This document shows positions 47,394 through 55,634 of a stretch of 64,000 nt of DNA, one piece after another (position 1 is the first letter of the stretch; each line of letters starts with the position of its first letter). The DNA is from CAVSUZ01 sp963791885 (GTDB taxonomy: Bacteria > Pseudomonadota > Alphaproteobacteria > Acetobacterales > Acetobacteraceae). The translations under genes and the position numbers were made by a program. The stretch lies in contig CAWBUL010000006.1 of assembly GCA_963791885.1 (NCBI GenBank), positions 682,001-746,000 on the forward strand. The letters run 5' to 3'. A model generated the notes under the pieces. The model did not search any database. It was not told the DNA's origin and saw nothing but the letters and a program-made list of their open reading frames with translations.

Positions 47394-48365
47394 TCACGCG
47401 TCTTTGCGCGACGCGGCCCGTAGCACGCCGGGTGGGCTGCCGAACTCGCTTACGAAAGCGCGATAGAATGTCGCCATACTGTTGAAGCCCCAGCCGAAAG
47501 CGATGTCGACCACCGACCGCCCGGTTCCTGTCGCCCCGGCAATTGAGTTGCGGCATCGGAGCAGCCGCTGGCGCAAAACGTATCGGGCGAAAGTGCTACC
47601 GCTCGGCTCGAACAGCCGGTGAAGCTGGCGCGCTGAGATGCGCAGCGCGGCGGCGGCGCTGGCCGGGCTCAGGTTTGGATCGGCGAGATGCAGATCAACG
47701 TGGCGCTTGACCGCCGCGAGCTGCGCCGACCGCAGCGAATCCCGCCCGCCTTGGGTGCCATCGTCGGAGGCGCCACACGCCAGCGTCACGAGGCCGCAGA
47801 GCGTGCGCAGCACGGCTTCGCCGAGTTCGTCGGTAAGGAGTGGCGCCTGGGCCTTCGCCGCATCCATGGCTACGCCGAGGAGCGAGCCGAGCGGCGAGAC
47901 GCCGGGCAATCGAAACGGGCAAGCCAATCGGCCCCCCTTCAGGAGCGGCGAGAGTGCCGTCTGCGGGATGACCAGCATGTCGAACAACGCCGTGCCTTTC
48001 GATTCCGCGTCGAATCGCCATTCGGTCGAGCTAATGCAGAAATCGCCGGGCTCGTGAAGGAGGTCGACCGGCGTGCTGCCTGGGGCGGCCCTCCAGATTA
48101 CCGGCCGGGCAAATCGGCGGATGAAGAACGCCTCGGTCTTGTCCTTGGCAACATCGGCCGCGGTGCGCTGGACCCTCTCGAGCCCTGAATTGATATCCAG
48201 CAACGCAAATTCGCCCGCAACCGACCCGCTCGCTTCGGCGCGAAAGGCGCCGGGGTCCGGGATCTCGCTCGGCGTGATGCTATGGGCCTGCTTCGCGAAG
48301 TAGTCGCACCAGAACCTTACACGGTCGCGCGGCGGCAGGTCGTCCGTTGAAAACCGGACTTGCAT
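47394..48365 (-). CDS. AraC-family transcriptional regulator
   Basis: 323 residues from ATG 48365 (MQVRFSTDDLPPRDRVRFWC). The N-terminal part is the AraC_binding_2 ligand/dimerisation domain (DYFAKQAHSITPSEIPDPG, LLHEPGDFCISST). The C-terminal part is a double helix-turn-helix: RHVDLHLADPNLSPASAAAA, ALRISARQLHRLFEPSGSTF, then SVVDIAFGWGFNSMATFYRA and FVSEFGSPPG. The frame is open far upstream, but codons there lack protein character. Sits directly before globin copy 2 and divergent from the FixJ-type gene. The direct repeats at 48599 and 46906 are its likely targets. Confidence 0.9.
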   Translation of the reverse strand: MQVRFSTDDLPPRDRVRFWCDYFAKQAHSITPSEIPDPGAFRAEASGSVAGEFALLDINSGLERVQRTAADVAKDKTEAFFIRRFARPVIWRAAPGSTPVDLLHEPGDFCISSTEWRFDAESKGTALFDMLVIPQTALSPLLKGGRLACPFRLPGVSPLGSLLGVAMDAAKAQAPLLTDELGEAVLRTLCGLVTLACGASDDGTQGGRDSLRSAQLAAVKRHVDLHLADPNLSPASAAAALRISARQLHRLFEPSGSTFARYVLRQRLLRCRNSIAGATGTGRSVVDIAFGWGFNSMATFYRAFVSEFGSPPGVLRAASRKDA

Positions 48366-48598
48366 GGCCATCCCTATGGTCGCCACCCGGAAGCTAAAAC
48401 TAACCGCACGGGTAAGGCTAGCCGCGAGACCTGGGTCCGTGCCGTTTTTGAAGGGAGTTGTCCCGCCGCCTCTTAGCCCCTCCGGCCTCTCCCCATGCCG
48501 GCTGCGGTCGAGCTGGCCACCGCAATCTCTGCGTCTAGGAGGACCCCGACGGTCTGCTAAACAGCTTATCAGCGGCTTCAGCACCTGAAGATCGGATC

Positions 48599-48635
48599 GG
48601 CGCTGAGTGAGACATCGTGCGGCGTTCAGTGAGAC
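48599..48635 (+). promoter_or_regulatory. Direct-repeat operator between the AraC and FixJ-type genes
   Basis: GGCGCTGAGTGAGAC (48599-48613) and GGCGTTCAGTGAGAC (48621-48635), 22-bp period. Same repeat, period and orientation relative to the downstream gene as at the globin promoter. It ends 80 bases before the FixJ-type start. Confidence 0.65.
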
Positions 48636-48715
48636 GACGCTGGCGATGCGCGGCCCTATTCATTTGCCATCGGAGTGTAACACCGGAGTTCCACATCTCT
48701 TGCAGGGAGATCGCG

Positions 48716-49495
48716 ATGACACAATGGCTGTATCGGGAGATTGTCAGTGATCAATCTCGTGTCATGGAACTGCCAACGATCCATCCGGCCCTGCCCAATC
48801 GTGGTGTGCCGCGGATCATGGCGAAGATGGGCGCCGGAGTTGCGGTTCGCAATGGCGTCAGGTCAGCCGCTGTGTCGCAAGACACACCAATCGTGTTCGT
48901 TGTTGACGACGACTTCTTAGTACGCGAATCGCTCGAATTGCTGATCTGCAACGCGGGGTGGCAACCAGAGACCTTCGGGTCCGCACAGGAATTTTTGTGT
49001 CGCGAACGAGTTCGTGTGCCGAGTTGTCTCGTTCTCGACATTGCGCTTCCGGATCTCAATGGCCTTGATTTGCAGAAGCGTCTCGCAGTCGATCGGAAAG
49101 ACATGCCGATTATCTTCGTTACGGATCATGGCGACGTTTCGATAACGGTTCAGGCCATGAAGGCGGGCGCCCTCGACTTCCTTGCCAAGCCACTTTGCGA
49201 AGACGCGCTGCTGAGCGCTGTCCAGCAGGCGATCGAGCGCAGTAGGACTGCGCTTGATCATGAGGTGCAAATACGCGGGTTGCGAGACCGTTACACCTTG
49301 CTCAGCCGTCGCGAGCGGGAGGTGATGGCGCTCGTCGTTTCCGGCCTGTTGAACAAGCAAGTCGGCTTCGAACTTGGCATCAGTGAGATCACAGTGAAGG
49401 CGCACCGTGGTCAGGTGATGCGAAAAATGAAAGCAGGATCGCTCGCCGACTTAGTAAAAATGGCGGTGAAACTCCACGTCTTATCTGAGGTCTGA
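48716..49495 (+). CDS. FixJ-family two-component response regulator
   Basis: 259 residues from ATG 48716 behind CAGGGAGATCGCG. About 55 unusual N-terminal residues precede the receiver domain (IVFVVDDDFLVRESLELLI; phosphoacceptor Asp in SCLVLDIALPDLNGLDL; Thr in IIFVTDHGD; Lys in DFLAKPLCE). The LuxR-type HTH is LSRREREVMALVVSGLLNKQ followed by ELGISEITVKAHRGQVMRKM. No sensor kinase gene is adjacent. FixJ-like regulators commonly control low-oxygen respiration, in line with cioAB and globins nearby. Confidence 0.9.
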   Translation: MTQWLYREIVSDQSRVMELPTIHPALPNRGVPRIMAKMGAGVAVRNGVRSAAVSQDTPIVFVVDDDFLVRESLELLICNAGWQPETFGSAQEFLCRERVRVPSCLVLDIALPDLNGLDLQKRLAVDRKDMPIIFVTDHGDVSITVQAMKAGALDFLAKPLCEDALLSAVQQAIERSRTALDHEVQIRGLRDRYTLLSRREREVMALVVSGLLNKQVGFELGISEITVKAHRGQVMRKMKAGSLADLVKMAVKLHVLSEV

Positions 49496-49879
49496 GGCTG
49501 CGTTATCGGGTGATGGACAACACGATTCGCCAAATCCGCGCCACGCCATTACCCAGTTATCAGATGCCGAGACGGGTGAGGGCCAGTCTGAGGCGAGCGC
49601 AAGGCCAGATCCGGAATGCCTTTGACCAAGAGGGTCGGTAATCAAGCTGCAGCCATAAAGGTAGTTTGGTGGCCAAAGGAGACGGTAGATCACGGCGTAC
49701 GCCGACAAAAATCGCTGAGTTTGATCGGGTGATTTGAACCTCTGCATCTGTCGTTTTCGTCGATGCGAATTCCCCGGGGCAATTGTTCAGGTAACTGCTC
49801 GTCCAATGACGCACGTCGCGCAAGATAATAGCTCGATTGAGGACGGGATAGCCGTGTAGGCCGTCTGTCGGTGATCGGG
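49496..49879. other. Intergenic stretch, nothing recognisable
   Basis: Frames on both strands lack protein features. No terminator hairpin with a T run is evident. Confidence 0.4.
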
Positions 49880-50395
49880 TTAAGTGCAACGCCCGAGCTG
49901 ATACTGATGTCGGAGATAGACGGCGACGGGACCAGTCACTTCGGACTGCTTTATCAGGTTGGGTGAAACCAACTTCGCACTGGTTATCTCGCGATTGTCC
50001 AGGTGGAGGGCCGGCAAACGATCCATGTGCAATTCGAAAAAGTAAACCTGATCCCGAAACCCTTCCCACTGACCGGCCTCCTGCCCAACTGCCTGTAAGG
50101 GACCAACCGGAACGAGTCCGATCTCCTCTTGAAGCTCGCGGCGCGCGGCCTCCTCAGGCGTCTCTCCTTTGCGAACGCTCCCGCCCGGGAAATTCCACGT
50201 CCGGCGGTACGACGATCGCAACAAAAGCAGTTCCAATCCTACATAGACCGCCACAAGAGCACCTTGGTGAGTGGCGCCCCAGAGTCGTCGCCAGATGCGC
50301 GCGACGGGAAATGCCGCACGGAAAGCCAGCTGCCAAACGTAGTCTTGTAGCTCGGGGCGCTTGCTCGACTCGATCAATCCGGGGCCGCGCTTCAT
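49880..50395 (-). CDS. NUDIX hydrolase
   Basis: 171 residues from ATG 50395 (MKRGPGLIESSKRPELQDYV). The NUDIX box is complete: GGSVRKGETPEEAARRELQE then EIGL (G-x5-E-x7-REUXEEXGU). It hydrolyses nucleoside diphosphates linked to another moiety. The exact substrate cannot be told. The N-terminal basic helix (FPVARIWRRLWG) and VYVGLELLLLRSSYRRTWNF precede the box. The frame is open upstream to 50824, but that part has no protein character. Confidence 0.88.
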   Translation of the reverse strand: MKRGPGLIESSKRPELQDYVWQLAFRAAFPVARIWRRLWGATHQGALVAVYVGLELLLLRSSYRRTWNFPGGSVRKGETPEEAARRELQEEIGLVPVGPLQAVGQEAGQWEGFRDQVYFFELHMDRLPALHLDNREITSAKLVSPNLIKQSEVTGPVAVYLRHQYQLGRCT

Positions 50396-50595
50396 ATTCG
50401 TCCGATATGCCTTCAGGCGTTGAGAAAGTCTGAACCCACGATGAAGCGCCCCAATGTGGGTGAGACCTGCGAGCTCCACGCCGCCATGACGCCGCTTGTT
50501 CCGAGCGGTGATCGCGCATTTACACCGTAACGAGCGCCGTGACGCCCAACACCCTTCCCCGTTCGCGGCCGGCGATAGTCCGCCTGCTATATTAG

Positions 50596-51788
50596 GGAAA
50601 CTCTGATCAACCCCGCCATCTGCGCCGCCCGGTCGTGGTGGTGGCGAAGACGGAGAAATCTGGATGCGACCTGAGGCCGGAATTCGGCGTTCGCGGGCCG
50701 GTTCGGCCGGTCTGCCGGATCGTCGCAGCGCTGCGGACGCAGCTCTCCTCTCACGCAGCCAGTAGCGACCTTCGAGCGAGGTAAAGATTGGCGAGGCCGC
50801 AGGTGACGAACAGCCGGTGGGCATTCTTGTCCAACCCGCGATAGCGCACCTTCACAAATCCAAACACGCGCTTGATGACCCCGATACTATGCTCGACCTT
50901 CGCCCGTACCTTCGACTTGGTCCGATTGCGAGCTTTCTCTGCCTCATCGACAACACCGCGATGACGATATCGCCGGTTGGTGAAGTCCTGTGCAGATGGA
51001 GCATGCTCGCGGATGACATGACGCTGGCCACGATAGGCCTGGTCGCCCCAGACACGCCGTTCCTCGCCATGTAGCAGGTCACCAAGCACGCTGGCATCAT
51101 GCACATTCGCCGCAGTGGCCACCGCGGAATGGATCAGCCTGGTCCTGCTATCTACCCCGACATGCGCCTTCATCCCGAAATACCACTGCTGGCCCTTGCG
51201 GGTCTGGTGCATCTCGGGGTCGCGCTGCTTTGTGGCATTCTTGGTCGAACTCGGAGCGCTGATGATGGTCGCGTCCACGATCGTGCCGGTGCCCACCTTC
51301 AGACCCAGACTCTCAAGATGCTCGTTGACGGTGGCAAATATCTCAGTTCCAAGCTCGTGCTGCTCCAACAGGTGGCGGAACTTGCAAACCGTGGTCTCGT
51401 CCGGCACCGGCTCACGGCCGAGATCGATGCCGGCAAACTGCCGCATCGCAGCCGAGTCATACAGCGCCTCCTCCACTCCGGGATCCGAGAGATTGAACCA
51501 CAGCTGCAGGAAGTAGATGCGCAACATGCGTTCCAGTCCCACCGGTGGTCGGCCCCTGCCAGGCTTCGGATAGACCGGCTCGATCAGCGCACAGAGTTGC
51601 TGCCACGGCACTACCCGCTCCATCTCGGCAAGAAAGGCTCCCCGCCGTGTGGTCTTGCCGTAGCGTTCGAAGCTTACGCTCGCCAGGGTCGCTTGACGCA
51701 TCTCGTTCGGTCGATCCGAATGTAATCAATGCCACTCAACTACAGGCTGCTCCGTGACCGTGTCGAGATGGGATTCTTCAGAGTCTCC
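50596..51788 (-). mobile_element. IS5-family element
   Basis: 1193 bp. Ends GGAAACTCTGATCAACCCC (50596-50614) and, complementary, GGAGACTCTGAAGAATCCC (51770-51788). A perfect 4-bp target duplication TTAG lies at 50592-50595 and 51789-51792, the YTAR type characteristic of IS5. Confidence 0.93.
50751..51701 (-). CDS. IS5-family transposase
   Basis: 316 residues. N-terminal DUF772-type domain (GRGRPPVGLERMLRIYFLQL, PDETTVCKFRHLLEQHELG). DDE core with IVDATIISAPSSTKN, ERRVWGDQAYRGQRHV and KVEHSIGVIKRVFGFVKVRY. Complete and flanked by intact ends, so probably mobile. Confidence 0.95.
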   Translation of the reverse strand: MRQATLASVSFERYGKTTRRGAFLAEMERVVPWQQLCALIEPVYPKPGRGRPPVGLERMLRIYFLQLWFNLSDPGVEEALYDSAAMRQFAGIDLGREPVPDETTVCKFRHLLEQHELGTEIFATVNEHLESLGLKVGTGTIVDATIISAPSSTKNATKQRDPEMHQTRKGQQWYFGMKAHVGVDSRTRLIHSAVATAANVHDASVLGDLLHGEERRVWGDQAYRGQRHVIREHAPSAQDFTNRRYRHRGVVDEAEKARNRTKSKVRAKVEHSIGVIKRVFGFVKVRYRGLDKNAHRLFVTCGLANLYLARRSLLAA

Positions 51789-51793
51789 TTAGA

Positions 51794-52078
51794 TCAGGAG
51801 CAGGCCTTCCCAGCGCTTGGGCGATCTCCCGCCGCTTGCGCCGCTGACTTAGTCATGTACTCGCCCTGTTTCGTCTTGCCATAATATCGGTCTCCGAGGC
51901 AGTGATAGACCTTGGACGCTGTGTTCACCCAAACTTGCCCCGCGCTTGGTGGTTGGCGAGTAGCCTGATGAGTTGGCGGCGTCGTGGAGGCTGCAGGAGT
52001 TGCGGGAGCCGGCGCGCTGGACAAAGTGCTGGCAGATGCCGGTCCCCAAGCCTGCCCGGCATGTGGGAGCCGGGCCAT
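51794..52078 (-). CDS. Small secreted or surface protein fragment
   Basis: The C-terminal half is a recognisable small module, VWVNTASKVYHCLGDRYYGK, TKQGEYMTKSAAQAAG, known from many short proteobacterial proteins of unknown function. It is preceded by a proline/alanine/threonine-rich linker. No signal peptide is present at the ATG 52078, so the true start may lie upstream in a damaged region. The stop lies just outside the IS5 target duplication, so the insertion missed the gene by a few bases. Confidence 0.5.
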   Translation of the reverse strand: MARLPHAGQAWGPASASTLSSAPAPATPAASTTPPTHQATRQPPSAGQVWVNTASKVYHCLGDRYYGKTKQGEYMTKSAAQAAGDRPSAGKACS

Positions 52079-52178
52079 GTTGACGCGAATGACCGAGCAG
52101 GACTGGAAACTGGTGGTGAAGCTGTGAATCGGCGTCGAACTTTGGCCCTACGGCGCGGGGGCTGGCGCGGAAACCCCT

Positions 52179-52826
52179 TCACGGTCCCGGCAGAATGACA
52201 CCGTAGATGCGACCGGTTGTACCGAACGCACCGTAGATCAAACCGCTGTCGGCGTAGATCAGGTGGCCGCCGGCGACAGGTGCCGCCAGATGCTGTTGCC
52301 AGGATACCAGCACACGCCGCCGATAATCCGCCGCGATCTCCGGCGACTCGGAGTGGTAAGCCGCGATCGCGTTGAGCCAACTTCCAGTGCTGCGATAAAG
52401 CGCATTGAGAAAGCGCACTGCATAAATCGTGTTCGAACCCGGATCGAATGCTTGATCGAGCGACGCGAACGCATCCGGGTGATCCATCAGATTCACCTGC
52501 ATGCAGCCTACATCGATCGAGCGCACGCCGTCCGCCTGCAACGCGACCACAGCAGCGATAGCCTGCGCTTTGGTCGCGAAGAATTGACCCACCCCACCGG
52601 CGTCGATGGTCCAAGGCCAGGGCCGCATGGCGCCCGTCTGCGGGTCTGGCCGCCCGCTCTCGACCTGACCGATCGCTGCAAGCATCCCGCGCGGGGTACT
52701 CCCGTTGATTTCGGCTCTCTCAATCGTCCGCTCGCAAAGTGCCGCCGGCGAGTCGCCCTGCGGCGAAGCTGCGTGCGCCGTTACGGACACCAAGAAAAGG
52801 AGCACGAGGAAGAACGTTGAACGCAT
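52179..52826 (-). CDS. Lytic transglycosylase (SLT-like) with signal peptide
   Basis: 215 residues from ATG 52826. Signal peptide MRSTFFLVLLFLVSVTAHAA. The SLT fold follows: catalytic Glu in GMLAAIGQVESGRPDPQTG, then GGVGQFFATKAQAIAAV, DVGCMQVNLMDHPDAF and AIAAYHSESPEIAADYR. Cleaves peptidoglycan in the periplasm. Similar stand-alone enzymes serve conjugation or flagellar assembly, but no partner genes are nearby. Intact. Confidence 0.85.
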   Translation of the reverse strand: MRSTFFLVLLFLVSVTAHAASPQGDSPAALCERTIERAEINGSTPRGMLAAIGQVESGRPDPQTGAMRPWPWTIDAGGVGQFFATKAQAIAAVVALQADGVRSIDVGCMQVNLMDHPDAFASLDQAFDPGSNTIYAVRFLNALYRSTGSWLNAIAAYHSESPEIAADYRRRVLVSWQQHLAAPVAGGHLIYADSGLIYGAFGTTGRIYGVILPGP

Positions 52827-53036
52827 CGCACAATTTGCACACACATCGCACGGAAGCGCCAGCGGATGCAGCCCCCCGCAGTGCGTCAGTTTGAACAGGG
52901 AAAGCCCAAAAATGAAGCGAGCCATCGACCAACCATCGCTTTGTGCTGCATTATCCCGCTAGCAGCTTCTACGAGTGGACGGGCGCCAAGGCCGCACGGC
53001 AACCGTTCATCATCAATCCGAATTGGCTGAGCGCGC

Positions 53037-53720
53037 CTATGCCGCGTAAGGCGCCCGCCCAGCTCGCCAGAACATACCGCCATAAGTAATAAACTCCCAA
53101 ACGGCGGGTTTTTCGCGGTACACCCGTTCCAGCATCTCGGGGAGTCCGACGACAGAGGGCTGGCGAAGCCCGTGATGCTCAACCAGTCCCGCCATGGGCA
53201 TGAAGTGGATACCGGATGTGCCCAGCAGCCGCAACAGCTTTGGTTCCATCAGCCCGCACCAGTGGGTCAGTCTCATGCTGGCGCTGAGCTGAACGATCCC
53301 ACGCACCAGGGCCAGGCGCGCGAGGCTGCCCGTGCACGCACTGACCGCACGCAGTTGCTTGGACAGCGCGAATTGCGACACCTCGGCAATGCGCAAACGC
53401 GGCAGCGTGCGCAGGAGGGGCGGATTAGCGATCTCTTCCATCGGCAGAGCCGCCCCGGGGCCGCCAAGACGCGGGATAACAAGCCGAACTGTGCCGATCG
53501 CCAGCCCGGTCGGACGGTGACGTAGCAGGACGTGCTTCGAGAGCGCATCGAACCGATCCTTCTCGCGCCCATTGAGTCCTGGTTCGAAACCGCGTTCAAC
53601 GCAATAAATCTGATATCGGAGGCGGAATACCTCATCGAGAGATCCGGCTCCCACCGCCGTTTCTGTTACGAAATCATCGAGGGTAGCACCAATCGCTTCG
53701 GTGCTGCGATCCACCTCCAT
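53037..53720 (-). CDS. PEP-CTERM/exosortase-associated N-acyltransferase (GNAT-like, autoinducer-synthase fold)
   Basis: 227 residues. Motifs follow the family: VFRLRYQIYCVERGFEPGLN, DALSKHVLLRHRPTGLAIGT, VRLVIPRLGGPGAALPMEEI, AEVSQFALSKQLR, then a helical C-terminus with FMPMAGLVEHHGLRQPS. The family sits in exosortase loci and is thought to make N-acyl amino acids. Here no exosortase is visible, but a PEP-CTERM protein occurs 7 kb away (61066). A repeat-rich putative operator lies upstream (53866-53917). Confidence 0.82.
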   Translation of the reverse strand: MEVDRSTEAIGATLDDFVTETAVGAGSLDEVFRLRYQIYCVERGFEPGLNGREKDRFDALSKHVLLRHRPTGLAIGTVRLVIPRLGGPGAALPMEEIANPPLLRTLPRLRIAEVSQFALSKQLRAVSACTGSLARLALVRGIVQLSASMRLTHWCGLMEPKLLRLLGTSGIHFMPMAGLVEHHGLRQPSVVGLPEMLERVYREKPAVWEFITYGGMFWRAGRAPYAA

Positions 53721-53865
53721 AGGTTTACCCCTTCTTTTCGCGGAAACGAGAGCGTTCTCGCTTCCGTCACCCCAGCAATGAGTGTCGTTGATCGGCGGCC
53801 AGGAAACCGCCTTCAGATTCGCGTGTTTCGGTTACCCGCGTGACGCCGCGTGCGTCAAATAGAAC

Positions 53866-53917
53866 TATTCAGAACGATTATCGAACCTCTTCACGACTAT
53901 CGAATCTCTTCTGAATA
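53866..53917. promoter_or_regulatory. Tandem 19-bp repeats inside inverted arms upstream of the acyltransferase
   Basis: Inverted arms TATTCAGAA (53866-53874) and TTCTGAATA (53909-53917) enclose two tandem copies of a 19-bp unit, ACGATTATCGAACCTCTTC (53874-53892) and ACGACTATCGAATCTCTTC (53893-53911), which differ at two bases. AT-rich against a GC-rich background and about 150 bases upstream of the start at 53720, so probably a regulator binding array. Confidence 0.6.
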
Positions 53918-54238
53918 ATTTGATAGCGGAACGGGCGGGGTGCGAGGCTGATCGCTGGGAAGACGAAACCGAGCGGCAACCCGCTTCAGACCGCAAAGCA
54001 ACGCACGCCGTCTTACACCTACGCCATCAACGTCTTGTTCCCGCCGATGTGAATACCGTCGAACAACCGGACGCACCATGAATGTCAGCATCTTTTTTGT
54101 TCGATAAAAGTCCGATGTCCACTCAGCAGGACGATTTCGCCGTCTATATGGCAGCGGTTCGGGCGCGGCATAGCGATGACCCCACGGTCCGACGGCCAGC
54201 AATCTCGGTGCTCCTTGAATTTGCCAGACGGGGCCAGC

Positions 54239-54593
54239 GGCAAAAAACGCCATCCTGATCGTGGAGTTTGCCCGGCAGGCGCAGGAGGCGGGGAGCACGC
54301 CTGAGCAGGCAGCGGTAAGCGCGGCGCGGCGGCGGTTGCGGCCGATCCTGATGACTTCACTCGCCTTTATTCTGGGCGTGGCGCCGCTCGTTATTGCCAC
54401 TGGTGCGGGTGCGGAGATGCGGCAATCACTGGGGACCGCCGTGTTCTTCGGAATGCTGGGGGTGACCGGTTTCGGGCTGATCTTCACGCCGGCTTTCTAC
54501 ACGATCGTGCAGCGGATAGGCGGGGGCCGGTCGCGGGCATCACACCCCGAGGACGCCGCAATGATGATGACGCGGGCGCAGTCGGGTGATTGA
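54239..54593 (+). pseudogene. RND efflux permease, C-terminal fragment
   Basis: Begins in the middle of a protein (AKNAILIVEFARQAQEAGST) and holds the last three helices of an AcrB/MexF-type pump: RRRLRPILMTSLAFILGVAP, GAEMRQSLGTAVFFGMLGVT, GFGLIFTPAFYTIVQ. The first 900 or so residues are missing and the sequence before 54236 is unrelated, so this is a deletion remnant. Confidence 0.88.
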
Positions 54594-54654
54594 GATTTAC
54601 AGGATGCGCGATCCCGCGCAGTCTGCTCGGCCGGTCCCCAGCGAGGCGCAAAGC

Positions 54655-54894
54655 ATGGTAAAACTTCACTACAGGATCGTCGCCCACGATGGCGGCTGGG
54701 CCTACAAGCTTGGTGACGTGTTCTCGGAGCCCTTCCCAAGCAAGGCCGCCGCGCTGGCCGCGGCAAAGCAGGTGGCTGCCGAGCAGCATGTTCCGGGTGA
54801 TACCACTCTTATTGAGTATGAGGACGCCAATGGGAGGTGGCACACGGAACTGTCTCAAGGGGACGATCGCCCAGACGCTGACGTCATCGCTTGA
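54655..54894 (+). CDS. DUF2188-like small protein
   Basis: 79 residues from ATG 54655 (MVKLHYRIVAHDGGWAYKLG). The repeat-like pattern of YRIVAHDGGWAYK...FSEPFPSKAAALAAAKQVAA matches small DUF2188-type proteins of unknown function. Acidic C-terminus. It overlaps nothing and may be free-standing. The preceding in-frame codons from 54586 look non-coding. Confidence 0.65.
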   Translation: MVKLHYRIVAHDGGWAYKLGDVFSEPFPSKAAALAAAKQVAAEQHVPGDTTLIEYEDANGRWHTELSQGDDRPDADVIA

Positions 54895-55383
54895 CTGCGA
54901 CTTCACCTCCGTGCTGACCGGCTTCCGCGTCGTGATGACGAGGTGGACAGTGCCCAAGACGGCTTCTGAATACGGAAGGTGAATCAGCGGAGCGCCCGGA
55001 CAACCGGGAGGAACGACCAAAGCGCCCCGCTGGTAGGCGCTCCAGCATAATTACCCGAAGCCGCGCCAGCATATCGGCCACAAATTGCCGAAACGCAAAT
55101 GTTTTCTCATGGCATGCTCGCTTTGTCGTGAGCGCCGAGCCGAGGCCAATGAGCCGAGCATGATGGCGGAGGCGCGCGGTGCCGATGGCCCGGAGGGAGC
55201 TCACGACCGCTATAATACCCGGGTCTGTCCGGATTCAGGTACGCGGCGCGTCGTCTTGATTCGTGTCCTTTGTCTCCCAGCTCATCGCCATCGAAGTCAG
55301 AGGGGCCCCCGCCGCCACCGGGTGCGCTGACGCTCGGTGGGCGCCCCTCCTGGCTTCGCCAACAGAGCAGGAGGTTGAAGGCG
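54895..55383. other. Intergenic stretch before hsp20
   Basis: No gene seen. The last 60 bases form a GC-rich leader ending in CAGGAGGTTGAAGGCG before the hsp20 ATG. No ROSE or CIRCE element was recognised with confidence. Confidence 0.4.
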
Positions 55384-55621
55384 ATGGCGCTTTTTCCCGA
55401 CCCGTTCGAGGCGTTGGTGCGCCTCCAGCAAACCATGGACACGCTACGCTCGAGCGACTGGCTCAATACCGGTCCCAGCGCGGCCGGGGCTTTTCCGCCG
55501 GTCAATGCCTTTCGCAAGGGCGATGACTACATGCTTATCGCCGAGTTGCCCGGGGTGGACCGCGACTCGGTGGATATCCAGGTGAAGGGCAACACGATCC
55601 GGTTGTCCGGTCGTAAAGCGC
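55384..55621 (+). pseudogene. Hsp20 small heat-shock protein, cut by IS66
   Basis: From ATG 55384 with a good ribosome-binding site: MALFPDPFEALVRLQQTMDT, then the start of the alpha-crystallin domain (FPPVNAFRKGDDYMLIAELP, VDRDSVDIQVKGNTIRLSGR). The IS66 end begins at 55622, and the frame then reads the transposon. The second half of the domain is not found on the other side of the element (58084 onward), so a deletion or recombination accompanied the insertion. Confidence 0.88.
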
Positions 55622-55634
55622 GTAAGCGGTGGCT

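Larger units (their letters stand above)
46285..47400. repeat. Tandem duplication of a globin gene with flanks, period about 641 bp
   Basis: The two globin genes start and stop exactly 641 bases apart, and the match continues past the 3' ends: TCTCATCCAGCGCC then GAGATCGTTGTCAGACGCCG near 46286-46323, against TCTCATTCAGCGCC then AAGATCGTTGTCAGACGCCG near 46929-46964. The upstream sides share CACGATGTTTCCACCT. Divergence of about 13 percent at protein level shows the duplication is not recent. Confidence 0.85.
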
